The notes: generated by a model from the sequence alone, not told the origin. 34,481 bases of DNA from JAISST01 sp050434145 (GCF_050434145.1 NZ_JBNPVX010000031.1:1-34481), one strand, 5' to 3'; positions 23,862 through 32,312 are shown, counted from the stretch's first letter. Program-made: numbers and translations.

Positions 23862-25784
23862 ATGAGAAAATTATTAATGGTAAGTTCATTACTTTTGGCT
23901 TTTGCAGTAGTCAATGCCACTGAAAGTAAAGTAAGTGAAAAAAAAGGAGAAGAAGTGGGAATATTACAAAGAAAAGATATAGAAAAAGAATATAAATGGA
24001 ATATGACTGATATATTTAAAGATTGGAATGCATGGGAAAATGAATTAACTCAATCAAAAGAGTTGATGACAAAAATATATGGCTACAAAGGAAAAATAAG
24101 CAATGATTCAAAAAAATTTATAGAATTTATTAATCTAGAGGAAGAGTTGAGTAGAAAAATAGAGAAAATATATGTATATCCATATATGTTAAAGGACTTA
24201 AACTCAAAAGATGAAAAAGCTTCGGAAAAAATGCAAGAGGTAATGGCAGTTTTTACAGAATATAATGTAAATACAGCATGGGTAACTCCAGAAATACTGG
24301 CTATAGACAAAAAAATAATGGATAAGTGGTTAGAAGAGAATAAAGAACTTCAAAATCATAAGTTTAGAATTAATGAAATTTATAGATTACAAAATCATGT
24401 ATTAGATGAAGATAAAGAAAAATTACTTTCATATTTTGGACAATATATGGGTGCTCCTAGAAATATCTATAGTGAGCTATCTATTTCTGATATCAAATGG
24501 AATGAAGTGGAATTATCAGATGGATATAAGGGGCCTGTAACTAATGGTGTTTATTCAAAAACATTAAATACTAACAGAAATCAAGAAGATAGAAAAAAAG
24601 CTTTTGAAGCTTTATATAAAGTATATGATAGCTATAAAAACACCTATTCAGCCATTTATAGATCTATACTTGAAAGAAATGTAGCCTCTGCAAAAGCTAG
24701 AAATTATAAATCAAGTCTTGAAAAAGCTCTAGAGCCTAATAATATTCCAGAAGAAGTATATTTGACTTTGCTGGAGTCTTCAAAAAAAAATACAACACCA
24801 TTAAAAAGATACATAAATATCAGAAAAAAAGCTTTGGGACTAAAGGAATATCATTACTATGATAATTCGATAAATATAGTAGAATATAAAAAGGAATTTC
24901 CTTATAATAAAGCCAAAGATATAGTAGCAAAGTCAATAGCACCGCTAGGTCAGGACTATGAAAATAAATTAAATAGGGCCATTAGTGATGGTTGGTTAGA
25001 TGTATTTGAAACTGAAAATAAAAGAAGTGGAGCATATTCTATGGGGATTTATGATGTTCATCCTTATATGCTTTTGAATTATCAATCGACACTTAATGAT
25101 ATGTTTACATTGGCACATGAATTGGGTCATACATTGCATACAATGTTGTCTAATGAAAATCAACCATTTCCTACAGCAGATTATACTATATTTGTAGCAG
25201 AAGTAGCTTCTACTTTTAATGAAAGATTATTATTGGATTATATGATAAAAGAGAGTAAAGATCCAGTAGAGAAAGTAGCATTATTAGAGCAGGCTTTGGG
25301 AAATATAGTTGGGACCTACTATATCCAAACATTGTTTGCAAATTACGAATACCAAGCTCATAAATTAGTAGAAGACGGGAAGCCAGTAACACCAGAGGCT
25401 CTTAGCAAAATAATGAATGATTTATTTGTAGAGTACTTTGGAGATACTTTAACAATGGATGAACTACAAAAAGTAATATGGGCAAGAATTCCACACTTTT
25501 TTAATTCACCTTTTTATGTATATCAATACTCCACAAGTTTTGCATCTTCAGCAAATTTATATGATAGAATTACAAATGAAAAATATTCAATAAGTGAGAG
25601 AGAAAAGGCAAAAGAAGATTATTTGGAACTATTAAAATCAGGTGGTAATGATCACCCGATGTCACAATTGAAGAAAGCTGGAGTTGATTTGAGCAAAGTA
25701 GAGAGTTTTGATGCTGTAGCAATAGAATTTGACAGATTGTTAAATCTCCTTGAAAAGGAATTAGTAAATTTGAATAAAAAATAA
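23862..25784 (+). CDS. pepF: Oligoendopeptidase F, exported form (M3 family)
   Basis: A 640-residue M3 zinc metallopeptidase that cleaves short peptides. The zinc motif is His419-Glu-Leu-Gly-His423 in TLAHELGHTLHTM, with the third ligand Glu447 in VAEVASTFNE. The N-terminal oligopeptidase-F domain and the C-terminal IPHFFNSPFYVYQYSTSF, also conserved in the family, are present. Unlike most PepF proteins, it begins with a signal peptide (MRKLLMVSSLLLAFAVVNA) and a spacer of about 20 charged residues, so it should act in the periplasm. This suits an organism that ferments peptides. Cleavage after VNA is my estimate. Confidence 0.9.
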   Translation: MRKLLMVSSLLLAFAVVNATESKVSEKKGEEVGILQRKDIEKEYKWNMTDIFKDWNAWENELTQSKELMTKIYGYKGKISNDSKKFIEFINLEEELSRKIEKIYVYPYMLKDLNSKDEKASEKMQEVMAVFTEYNVNTAWVTPEILAIDKKIMDKWLEENKELQNHKFRINEIYRLQNHVLDEDKEKLLSYFGQYMGAPRNIYSELSISDIKWNEVELSDGYKGPVTNGVYSKTLNTNRNQEDRKKAFEALYKVYDSYKNTYSAIYRSILERNVASAKARNYKSSLEKALEPNNIPEEVYLTLLESSKKNTTPLKRYINIRKKALGLKEYHYYDNSINIVEYKKEFPYNKAKDIVAKSIAPLGQDYENKLNRAISDGWLDVFETENKRSGAYSMGIYDVHPYMLLNYQSTLNDMFTLAHELGHTLHTMLSNENQPFPTADYTIFVAEVASTFNERLLLDYMIKESKDPVEKVALLEQALGNIVGTYYIQTLFANYEYQAHKLVEDGKPVTPEALSKIMNDLFVEYFGDTLTMDELQKVIWARIPHFFNSPFYVYQYSTSFASSANLYDRITNEKYSISEREKAKEDYLELLKSGGNDHPMSQLKKAGVDLSKVESFDAVAIEFDRLLNLLEKELVNLNKK

Positions 25785-25834
25785 ACATAGTTAAGATTAA
25801 TTATTAAAAACAAAAAATCCTATTTGGAGGAGTA

Positions 25835-27571
25835 ATGAAGATAGTAAATTTAATATTAAAATTCCTCTTGTTTATACTGAAAGAAGTAATATCATTTTTT
25901 ATTAAAAGTTTTTTATTTTTAATAGTGGTATTATCTATTGCAGGAATATTTGTATCCCAAAAAGAGAAGAATGATATAAAAATTCCAGAAACTGCATATG
26001 TAGAAATTGATTTAGCTAGAAGAGTTTCAGAAAAGAAAAATTCAATTACAACACTACTTAATGAAAGAGAGATTAATTTTTATTCTTTACTAAAAGCAAT
26101 TAATGCCATAGAAAAAGATAGTTCTGTAAGAGGAATAATGGTGAAATTAGATGGAATGTCACTAAACTACTCCCAAGTAGAGGAATTGAGACGAAAATTT
26201 GAAAGTCTCAAGCATGCAAATAAAGAGGTAATTTGTTATGCATCCACACTATCAAATAGAAGTTACTATCTTGCATCAAAGGCAAGTAATTTTATAATGC
26301 CACCATCATCAAGTAGTAATATTAATATTACAGGATATTATTCAGAATTAGGTTATTATAAAAATTTTATTAATAAATTGGGAATAGAATTCAATGTGAT
26401 CCATGTGGGAGATTATAAATCTTACGGAGAAAATTATACTAAAGATTCAATGTCACCAGAATATAGAGAAAATATAACTACATTGTATAATAATATATTC
26501 AATAAGTTTATAGAAGATATATCTCAAGATAAAAAATTAAATAAGACACTTTTAGAAGCAGAGATATTATCTGGAAAGTTAATGGCTTCAGAGCCTAAAA
26601 CATTGAAAGCATTGAATATGATAAATACTCTGGAATATTATGATACTTTCAAAGAAAAATTAGGAAAATCCAAAATAATATCTATCAACAGGTATGCATT
26701 AATAAAAAATTTAAATATAAAAAGTGTAAGTCCCAATAAAATAGCTCTTATTTCTGCAGAGGGGGAAATAGTCAATGCACGAATAAGGGGTACAAGTAAT
26801 ACAGGGATTTTTCCAGAAGGAATAATCAATGATATAGATAAGGCATTAAATGACAATAGTGTCAAAGGAATAGTAATAAGAATTAATTCTCCTGGTGGCT
26901 CAGCACTGGCATCAGATATTATAGCTAACAAAATAACTGAGGCTAGAAAAATAAAACCTATTTATATTTCCATAGGTGGAATGGCTGCTTCTGGAGGATA
27001 TTATATTGCATCACAAGGAAATAAAATTTATGCTGAGAGTAATAGCATTACTGGTTCTATTGGTGTGGTAAGTATGATTCCAAATATTAAGAAATTAATG
27101 GAAGAGAAAGCAGAGATAAAGATAGAAACAGTAAAGAAAGGAGAATATGCCGATTTATATTCGCTTTCTACAGAATTTACTGAAGAAAAATCAAAGAAAA
27201 TATATGAATCATGTAAGAGCATCTATGAAGAGTTTCTTGGAGTGGTAGCAAAGGGCCGGAATATGAAAAAAGAAGATGTGCATAAAATAGCTCAAGGAAA
27301 AGTATGGCTAGGAACAGATGGAATCAGGAATGGATTGGTCGATAAAATAGGTGGCTTGGAAGCTTGTATTGCAGATATGGCAAGAGATCAAAATTTGACA
27401 AGTTATATAGTGGAAGAAATTGATTCAACAATGAAATGGGATACTTTTTTAGAAGAATATATGCCTTTAGGCAAGGTAATTAGTCAAATAAACTCTTTTT
27501 ACCTAGATAAAAATTCATATTTTACTCCTGTATTGTTGTTTCCATATGAAATTGATTTGGAAGTAAATTAA
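25835..27571 (+). CDS. sppA: Signal peptide peptidase SppA, 67K type
   Basis: A membrane serine protease (S49) that digests cleaved signal peptides. 578 residues with a strong N-terminal membrane anchor (about residues 8-42) and two S49 domains. The catalytic Lys195 lies in the first domain (HVGDYKSYGENYTK) and the Ser386 nucleophile in the second (GGMAASGGYYIA), the same split arrangement as E. coli SppA Lys209 and Ser409. RINSPGGSALASD precedes the Ser motif. TTGGAGGAGTA gives a strong ribosome-binding site; the gene starts 50 bases behind pepF and may be cotranscribed with it. Confidence 0.94.
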   Translation: MKIVNLILKFLLFILKEVISFFIKSFLFLIVVLSIAGIFVSQKEKNDIKIPETAYVEIDLARRVSEKKNSITTLLNEREINFYSLLKAINAIEKDSSVRGIMVKLDGMSLNYSQVEELRRKFESLKHANKEVICYASTLSNRSYYLASKASNFIMPPSSSSNINITGYYSELGYYKNFINKLGIEFNVIHVGDYKSYGENYTKDSMSPEYRENITTLYNNIFNKFIEDISQDKKLNKTLLEAEILSGKLMASEPKTLKALNMINTLEYYDTFKEKLGKSKIISINRYALIKNLNIKSVSPNKIALISAEGEIVNARIRGTSNTGIFPEGIINDIDKALNDNSVKGIVIRINSPGGSALASDIIANKITEARKIKPIYISIGGMAASGGYYIASQGNKIYAESNSITGSIGVVSMIPNIKKLMEEKAEIKIETVKKGEYADLYSLSTEFTEEKSKKIYESCKSIYEEFLGVVAKGRNMKKEDVHKIAQGKVWLGTDGIRNGLVDKIGGLEACIADMARDQNLTSYIVEEIDSTMKWDTFLEEYMPLGKVISQINSFYLDKNSYFTPVLLFPYEIDLEVN

Positions 27572-27691
27572 AATTTTCTAATTGAACTTAAATAGTATTA
27601 TTTTTCTGTTTAAATAGTGAAAAAATTAGTATGGAATTTCTATAATATTAATGAAGTCAAAGATTGAAGTGCATAGGAATTTATTTAGATA

Positions 27692-27720
27692 TTGAAAAAA
27701 ATAAGAAATTTTGATATAAT
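27692..27720 (+). promoter_or_regulatory. Promoter for ybaB
   Basis: TTGAAA (27692-27697), 17 bases, consensus TATAAT (27715-27720), 55 bases before the start codon. Confidence 0.7.
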
Positions 27721-27775
27721 TTTAAAAATGTTTATAAAAAAATTAAAATAAATATTATTTGGAGGAAATAAAAAA

Positions 27776-28126
27776 ATGGTAAGAAAATTAAAAACTGGAA
27801 AATCAGGTGCAGGAAATCAAATGGACATATTGAAAGAAGCTCAAGTAATGCAACAGAAAATGGTTGCAGTCCAAGAGGAACTTAAAGCAAAAGAATTGGA
27901 AGCATCAGTTGGTGGTGGAGCAGTTACAGCAAAAGTAAATGGAAATAAAGAATTGATATCAGTAAAAATAAGTGATGAAATTCTAAAAGAAGCTGTAGAA
28001 GATAAAGAAATGTTAGAAGATTTAGTAGTATCAGCAGTAAAAGAAGCAATGAGACAAGCTGATGAATTGGCCGAAGTAGAGATGAACAAAGTAACTGGTG
28101 GAGTTAATATACCAGGATTATTTTAA
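27776..28126 (+). CDS. ybaB: Nucleoid-associated protein, YbaB/EbfC family
   Basis: A 116-residue protein of the YbaB/EbfC family, small dimeric DNA-binding proteins. Typical features: a helical N-terminal part MDILKEAQVMQQKMVAVQEEL, the beta strands VGGGAVTAKVNGNKELISVK, and a long C-terminal helix ending with EMNKVTGGVNIPGLF. The usual dnaX and recR neighbours are absent. GGAGG ahead of the ATG supports the start. A band-7 gene follows after 21 bases. Confidence 0.92.
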   Translation: MVRKLKTGKSGAGNQMDILKEAQVMQQKMVAVQEELKAKELEASVGGGAVTAKVNGNKELISVKISDEILKEAVEDKEMLEDLVVSAVKEAMRQADELAEVEMNKVTGGVNIPGLF

Positions 28127-28147
28127 TGGATAATAAAGGGGGGAACT

Positions 28148-29059
28148 ATGACTGCTAGTACTGTAGTTGGAATAATAATTTTTATTATTGTAGTATTTTT
28201 AATCTTTACACATGTAAGAGTAGTGCCTCAAGCAGAAGAATATGTAATAGAATCTTGGGGAAAATACTCTAAAACATGGAAAAGTGGATTAAATCTTCTC
28301 ATACCTCTTGTTGGAAGAATAAGGAAAAAAGTATCTACAAAAGAAAGGGTATTAGATTTCAAACCACAACAAGTTATTACTAAAGATAATGTATCTATAT
28401 TGATAGATTCTGTAGTATTTTATCAAATAACTGATGCCAAATTATTTACTTATGGTATAGAAAGACCTGAGGTAGCTATAGAAAATCTTACAGCGACTAC
28501 ATTGAGAAATATAGTGGGGAGTCTTGATTTGGAAGCCACTCTTACATCTAGAGATACAATAAACTCGCAAATAAGAGTAATATTAGATGAAGCAACGGAT
28601 CCATGGGGGATTAAAGTTAATCGTGTGGAACTGAAAAATATTGATCCTCCTAGCGAAATAAAAGTTGCTATGGAAAGACAAATGAAAGCTGATAGAGAAA
28701 AAAGAGAGTCAATATTAAGGGCTGAAGGACAAAAACAATCAGCAATTCTTGTGGCAGAAGGAGAAAAGAGAGCTGCAATATTAAGGGCTGAAGCAGAAAT
28801 GGAGTCTGAAATATTGAGAGCTGAGGGGTTAAGACAAGTTGCAATAAAAGAAGCTCAAGGACAAGCTGAAGCAATCAAATCAATAAAAGATGCAGGGGCA
28901 GATGACAAAGTACTGGCTTTGAAAGGACTAGAAGCTTTTGAAAAAATGGCAGATGGCAGAGCTACTAAAATAGTAGTGCCAGCAGATTTACAAAATATAT
29001 CATCCATGACTACAATATTTGGGACTTTATTAAAAGATGATAAAGAAACAAAGAAATAA
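28148..29059 (+). CDS. SPFH/band 7 (stomatin-like) membrane protein
   Basis: 303 residues: one N-terminal transmembrane helix (VVGIIIFIIVVFLIFTHV), the SPFH domain starting VVPQAEEYVIESWGKYSKTW, and a C-terminal coiled coil with repeated ILRAEG/ILVAEG units, as in QmcA and paraslipins. These proteins form large membrane-attached ring assemblies and are often linked with membrane proteases. The NfeD partner commonly encoded next door is absent. AAGGGGGGAACT precedes the ATG. It probably shares the ybaB promoter. Confidence 0.9.
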   Translation: MTASTVVGIIIFIIVVFLIFTHVRVVPQAEEYVIESWGKYSKTWKSGLNLLIPLVGRIRKKVSTKERVLDFKPQQVITKDNVSILIDSVVFYQITDAKLFTYGIERPEVAIENLTATTLRNIVGSLDLEATLTSRDTINSQIRVILDEATDPWGIKVNRVELKNIDPPSEIKVAMERQMKADREKRESILRAEGQKQSAILVAEGEKRAAILRAEAEMESEILRAEGLRQVAIKEAQGQAEAIKSIKDAGADDKVLALKGLEAFEKMADGRATKIVVPADLQNISSMTTIFGTLLKDDKETKK

Positions 29060-29073
29060 TAATTAACTCTTAA

Positions 29074-29102
29074 TTGACTTTTTGTATAAAATATGATATT
29101 AT
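29074..29102 (+). promoter_or_regulatory. Promoter of rplU-prp-rpmA
   Basis: TTGACT (29074-29079), 17 bases, TATTAT (29097-29102). Confidence 0.7.
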
Positions 29103-29109
29103 ATTTTGT

Positions 29110-29165
29110 CGCATGAAAAAGGTTTTCAGCAACCTTTGCTAAGCGATCTAATACTTTGGAGGTGT
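29110..29165 (+). promoter_or_regulatory. Candidate structured leader of rplU
   Basis: Between promoter and rplU lies AAAGGTT-TTCAGC-AACCTTT (about 29118-29137) followed by GCTAAGCGATC and a GGAGGTG site. Ribosomal protein L21 leaders are known in Firmicutes; whether this is related could be tested with the Rfam L21 leader model. Confidence 0.4.
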
Positions 29166-29169
29166 TTAT

Positions 29170-29481
29170 ATGTATGCAGTTATAAAAACTGGAGGGAAAC
29201 AATACAAAGTTGCAGAAGGGGATGTATTAAAAGTAGAAAAATTAAATGCTGAAGTTGACTCAACTGTAGAATTAACGGACATATTGATGATAGGTGGAGA
29301 TGGAATCATGAAAGTAGGTTCACCATCAATCACTGGTGCATCAGTAAGCGCACAAGTTATTTCACAAGGAAAAGGACCAAAAGTAATCAACTTCAAATAC
29401 AAGCCTAAAAAAGCAACTAGCAGAAAAATGGGACATAGACAATTGTTTACTGAAATAAAAATTACAGCAATAAAAGCATAA
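29170..29481 (+). CDS. rplU: 50S ribosomal protein L21
   Basis: A 103-residue L21 with the family pattern MYAVIKTGGKQYKVAEGDVL at the N-terminus and KPKKATSRKMGHRQLFTEIK at the C-terminus. It binds 23S rRNA in the large subunit. First gene of the rplU-prp-rpmA operon, with TTTGGAGGTG as ribosome-binding site. One base separates its stop codon from the next start. Confidence 0.98.
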   Translation: MYAVIKTGGKQYKVAEGDVLKVEKLNAEVDSTVELTDILMIGGDGIMKVGSPSITGASVSAQVISQGKGPKVINFKYKPKKATSRKMGHRQLFTEIKITAIKA

Positions 29482-29482
29482 T

Positions 29483-29818
29483 ATGGTTTTAATAGAAATT
29501 TTTAGAAAAAATGGAAAAGTTGTTGGATATAAAGGCAGTGGTCACTCAGGTTATGAAGAAATAGGTAAAGACATAGTTTGTGCAGCAATTTCTGTTATTT
29601 TACAAAATCCTTTAGGTGGAATGGAAGTTTTTTTAGGAATCAATCCTGAATATTCTGTGAATTCTGACGGACACTTAGAAGTTGACATACTAAAGTCAAA
29701 CCTTCAAGGAAAAGAAAAGGAAACTGAAGTCTTGTTAGAAACCATGGTCATAATGATAAAATCTTTGGTTGATCAATATCCAAATAACTTAAAGCTTGTA
29801 GAGAGGGAGGTAAAATAG
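29483..29818 (+). CDS. prp: Ribosomal-processing cysteine protease Prp
   Basis: A 111-residue protein with the Prp catalytic pair His21 and Cys33 in GSGHSGYEEIGKDIVCAA. In Staphylococcus aureus Prp removes the N-terminal extension of ribosomal protein L27, an essential step in making working ribosomes. The next gene is exactly such an extended L27, so the enzyme-substrate pair is complete here. Prp is placed between rplU and rpmA, as in Firmicutes. Its stop codon directly abuts the rpmA start. Confidence 0.93.
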   Translation: MVLIEIFRKNGKVVGYKGSGHSGYEEIGKDIVCAAISVILQNPLGGMEVFLGINPEYSVNSDGHLEVDILKSNLQGKEKETEVLLETMVIMIKSLVDQYPNNLKLVEREVK

Positions 29819-30103
29819 ATGATGTTCAGATTAAATATACAATTATTTGCGCATAAAAAGGGACAAGGTTCTGTAAAGAATGGAAGGGATTCTAATCCTA
29901 AGTATTTAGGTGTCAAAAAATATGATGGTGAAGTTGTCAAAGCTGGAAACATTATAGTAAGACAAAGAGGAACTAGTGTTCATCCAGGGGAGAATATTGG
30001 AATGGGAAAAGACCATACATTATTTGCATTAGTAGATGGATATGTAAAATTTGAAAGATATAGAAAAAATAAAAAACAAGTATCTATTTATGCTGAAAAA
30101 TAG
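29819..30103 (+). CDS. rpmA: 50S ribosomal protein L27 with cleavable N-terminal extension
   Basis: 94 residues. The N-terminal MMFRLNIQLFA precedes HKKGQGSVKNGRDSNPKYLG, the normal L27 start. The extension fits the Prp cleavage pattern ending in FFA or LFA, so cutting after Ala11 is expected. The mature N-terminus reaches the peptidyl-transferase centre, which is why removal matters. The ATG at 29819 is at the best distance from GGGAGG; the second ATG (29822) is also possible. Confidence 0.97.
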   Translation: MMFRLNIQLFAHKKGQGSVKNGRDSNPKYLGVKKYDGEVVKAGNIIVRQRGTSVHPGENIGMGKDHTLFALVDGYVKFERYRKNKKQVSIYAEK

Positions 30104-30120
30104 TATTTAAATAATGATTT

Positions 30121-30155
30121 TTAAAAGGGGTAATTTATTTTATCCTTTTTTTTTA
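30121..30155 (+). terminator. Terminator of rplU operon
   Basis: AAAAGG and CCTTTT flank a loop of about 15 bases, followed by a T run of eight. The stem is short, so confidence is moderate. Confidence 0.55.
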
Positions 30156-30173
30156 TTTCTAACCAATCAAGTC

Positions 30174-30426
30174 TAGAACTGCAATCAAATTGTACAAATG
30201 GGATATAAAATAAGATTTTCTATTAAATTAAAGTCACAATATTCACTTGGGGTCTGGGGCTTCGCCCCAGAAAGCGCCGCAGGTCATGGTCATATTCTGG
30301 GTGATACCAAATATAGAACTGCAATCAAATTGTACAAATGAGATATAAAATAAGATTTTCTATTAAATTAAAGTCATAGTATTCACTTGGGGTCTGGGGC
30401 TTCGTCCCAGAAAGCGCCGCAGGTCA
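30174..30426. repeat. Duplicated 113-bp repeat, period 140 bp
   Basis: Copies at 30174-30286 and 30314-30426 differ at four positions. Each has an AT-rich part with the palindrome TTGTACAA and a GC-rich end with hairpin CTGGGGC-TTC-GCCCCAG, then AAAGCGCCGCAGGTCA. In copy 2 one C is T, which changes G-C to G-U and keeps the stem. The GC-rich end is unlike its surroundings. No transposase is nearby. Confidence 0.85.
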
Positions 30427-30432
30427 CGTTCC

Positions 30433-30462
30433 TACCTAGCTCTGCTGAAAGCAGAGCTAGGT
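30433..30462. repeat. Perfect palindrome with 3-base loop
   Basis: ACCTAGCTCTGCT, loop GAA, AGCAGAGCTAGGT: a 13-bp perfect stem, extendable by flanking T-A. No T run follows on either strand. Confidence 0.75.
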
Positions 30463-30481
30463 AAAAAATTTAATATTTATA

Positions 30482-30511
30482 TTGATTAGATAAGGTTATT
30501 TATGATATACT
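30482..30511 (+). promoter_or_regulatory. Promoter of hutP operon
   Basis: TTGATT (30482-30487), 18 bases, TATACT (30506-30511). Confidence 0.55.
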
Positions 30512-30527
30512 AAAATGATTGGATATG

Positions 30528-30608
30528 TAGATTATAGAGGTTTGTAGAAAAATGAAAAGTAAAATTATCAGTGGTTATATGTAGTAATGTAGGATAGTAA
30601 GGAGGAAC
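30528..30608 (+). promoter_or_regulatory. Possible HutP-binding leader with UAG triplets
   Basis: The leader holds TAG at 30528, 30535 and 30545, and again at 30582, 30590 and 30595; the last cluster touches the GGAGG site. HutP of Bacillus binds clustered UAG/NAG triplets. Only one pair here has the ideal 4-base spacing, so autoregulation is a guess. Confidence 0.3.
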
Positions 30609-30609
30609 C

Positions 30610-31041
30610 ATGAAATTTTCTAGCAAAGAAATCGCCAAGGTAGCCATAGCGATGGCAGGCTCAAGTAGAGAAGAAGAAATACAGATGAAGGAAGAATACA
30701 GAGCTAAAGAAATAATAACAGCAGCTATTGATATTGGCGGTTCAGTAGTTAATTCAGTATCTAAAATAATGGAAAGATCTGTGATTACAGCCAAAAGAAA
30801 TGGATTAATAAATGAAACTCATGTCAATGAGGGAGCACTAATTGGTGCAACCAAAGAAGCCATAGAGCAAATAAAAAGTAAGGCACTAGGTTTTAATGTA
30901 GGAGGAAAAATAGGAATAGCTGTAGGTGGAGAGCATTTGGTTGTGTGCATATTTTTAACAATTGGAATGTTTCGCTTGGATGAAGTTGTGATAGGTCTGG
31001 GTCATAGAGCAATACCACTAGCAAAAGGAGAGTTAAAATGA
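30610..31041 (+). CDS. hutP: HutP-family RNA-binding regulator
   Basis: A 143-residue protein matching HutP, the histidine- and Mg2+-dependent RNA-binding antiterminator of the Bacillus histidine-utilisation operon. Visible features: helical N-terminus, the central block NETHVNEGALIGATKEAIEQ, and the C-terminal strands VGGEHLVVCIFLTIGMFRLD with GLGHRAIPLAKGEL. No hut genes lie in the window. Its stop overlaps the start of a threonine-aldolase-family gene (ATGA at 31038-31041), so the two are translationally coupled. GGAGG precedes the ATG. Confidence 0.85.
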   Translation: MKFSSKEIAKVAIAMAGSSREEEIQMKEEYRAKEIITAAIDIGGSVVNSVSKIMERSVITAKRNGLINETHVNEGALIGATKEAIEQIKSKALGFNVGGKIGIAVGGEHLVVCIFLTIGMFRLDEVVIGLGHRAIPLAKGELK

Positions 31042-32066
31042 TAAGCTTTAGAAATGATTACAGTGAAGGTTGTATATCAGAAATAATGGAGTATATCAAC
31101 AAGACAAATCTAGATAATACTATTGGTTATGGCGAGGATAAACACTGCGAAAAAGCAAAAATGCTTATAAGAAAACAATTAAAAAACGATAAAGTTGATA
31201 TTCATTTTCTAGTAGGTGGGACACAAACTAATTTAGTGATGATTTCGCATGCATTAAAACCATATCAATCTGTTATTTCTGCAGATAGTGGTCATATAAG
31301 TACTCATGAAACTGGTGCTATTGAGTCTACAGGACATAAAGTAGTGGAAATGGCAACTTCTGGTGATGGGAAATTGACTATTGATATAGTAAAAAAAGCA
31401 TTTTTAGATGATTTGCCCCCTCATACAGTACAAAAGAAGATGGTCTATATCTCAAATCCTACTGAAATGGGAACTGTTTATACTAAAAAAGAATTAGAGC
31501 AGTTATCTAAATATTGTAAAAAAAATAATCTTTATTTATATTTAGATGGTGCAAGACTAGCGATGGCTCTTACATCTGAAAAAAATGATATAGCATTATC
31601 AGATTATCCTAAATATGTAGATGCGTTCTATATTGGTGGAACAAAATGTGGTGCATTATTTGGAGAAGCATTAGTAATAGTTAATGATAATTTGAAAAAG
31701 GATATAGCTTATGTAATGAAGCAAAAAGGAGCTTTGTTAGCAAAGGGTAGATTACTTGGGATTCAATTTGAAAAACTTTTCCAAAAGAATTTGTATGAAA
31801 AATATGGAAAACATGCTAATGAAATGTCAAAGATGTTAAAAGATGGTTTTATAAAATATGGTCTAACACTAAAATCAGATTCATACACTAATCAACAATT
31901 TCTTATTTTACCTAATGATCTGATAAAAATACTAGAAAAAAAATATATTTTTGAGTTTTGGTCAAAGGAAGATGAGAATAATTCAACAATAAGATTTGTT
32001 ACATCATGGGCTACAAAAAAAAGTGATGTAACTACATTTTTAAAAGAATTAAAAAATTTAATATAA
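31038..32066 (+). CDS. Threonine aldolase family PLP enzyme (low-specificity L-threonine aldolase)
   Basis: A 342-residue fold-type I PLP enzyme of the threonine aldolase/beta-eliminating lyase group. The start ISFRNDYSEGC...IGYGEDKHCEKAKML, the cofactor-stacking SADSGHISTHETGAIES, the YLDGARLAMAL Asp motif, and Lys203 in YIGGTKCGALFGEA, which forms the Schiff base, are all typical. Expected reaction: threonine or allo-threonine to glycine and acetaldehyde; related enzymes act on other beta-hydroxy amino acids. It overlaps hutP, which hints at control by amino acid supply. A strong terminator follows. Confidence 0.85.
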   Translation: MISFRNDYSEGCISEIMEYINKTNLDNTIGYGEDKHCEKAKMLIRKQLKNDKVDIHFLVGGTQTNLVMISHALKPYQSVISADSGHISTHETGAIESTGHKVVEMATSGDGKLTIDIVKKAFLDDLPPHTVQKKMVYISNPTEMGTVYTKKELEQLSKYCKKNNLYLYLDGARLAMALTSEKNDIALSDYPKYVDAFYIGGTKCGALFGEALVIVNDNLKKDIAYVMKQKGALLAKGRLLGIQFEKLFQKNLYEKYGKHANEMSKMLKDGFIKYGLTLKSDSYTNQQFLILPNDLIKILEKKYIFEFWSKEDENNSTIRFVTSWATKKSDVTTFLKELKNLI

Positions 32067-32075
32067 TCCATATTG

Positions 32076-32110
32076 ACTCACATAAAGGTGAAAATTTATG
32101 TGAGTTTTTT
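32076..32110 (+). terminator. Terminator of the hutP-aldolase operon
   Basis: ACTCACATAAA (32076-32086) pairs perfectly with TTTATGTGAGT (32095-32105), followed by six T. Confidence 0.9.
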
Positions 32111-32226
32111 ATATACTTATGTTTAAGAATTTTATTATTAATTGAAAAAGCAATAATAAATAAAAGTGAATTTTGTACAAAAAATAAGTACTTTATTTAT
32201 TTTAGTGCTTTAATATAGTAAATAAC

Positions 32227-32255
32227 TTGCAAAAATACTGACTTTATATTAAAAT
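32227..32255 (+). promoter_or_regulatory. Promoter of peptide-binding protein gene
   Basis: TTGCAA (32227-32232), 17 bases, TAAAAT (32250-32255). Confidence 0.5.
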
Positions 32256-32281
32256 ACATGTAGTAATTTTTTAATAATATT

Positions 32282-32312
32282 TGTCTAAAAATTTGGTTTG
32301 AATATTTAGACA
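32282..32312 (+). promoter_or_regulatory. Inverted repeat in leader of peptide-binding protein gene
   Basis: TGTCTAAA (32282-32289) and TTTAGACA (32305-32312) are perfect inverted repeats 15 bases apart, just before the AAGGGGTGG ribosome-binding site. It could be an operator or a leader hairpin. Confidence 0.45.

Larger units (their letters stand above)
30104..30609. other. Intergenic region with duplicated repeat upstream of hutP
   Basis: No protein gene is visible. From left to right: terminator of the ribosomal operon, two copies of a 113-base repeat, a perfect long palindrome, the hutP promoter and a leader with several TAG triplets. Confidence 0.75.

Noticed and set aside
30433..30470. 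Strong hairpin as a transcription terminator
   Set aside because: The stem is followed by A residues on the plus strand and by a mixed sequence on the minus strand; there is no T run in the right place for either direction.
30510..30794. Minus-strand frame overlapping hutP
   Set aside because: It lies opposite the HutP coding sequence and its promoter; no independent support.
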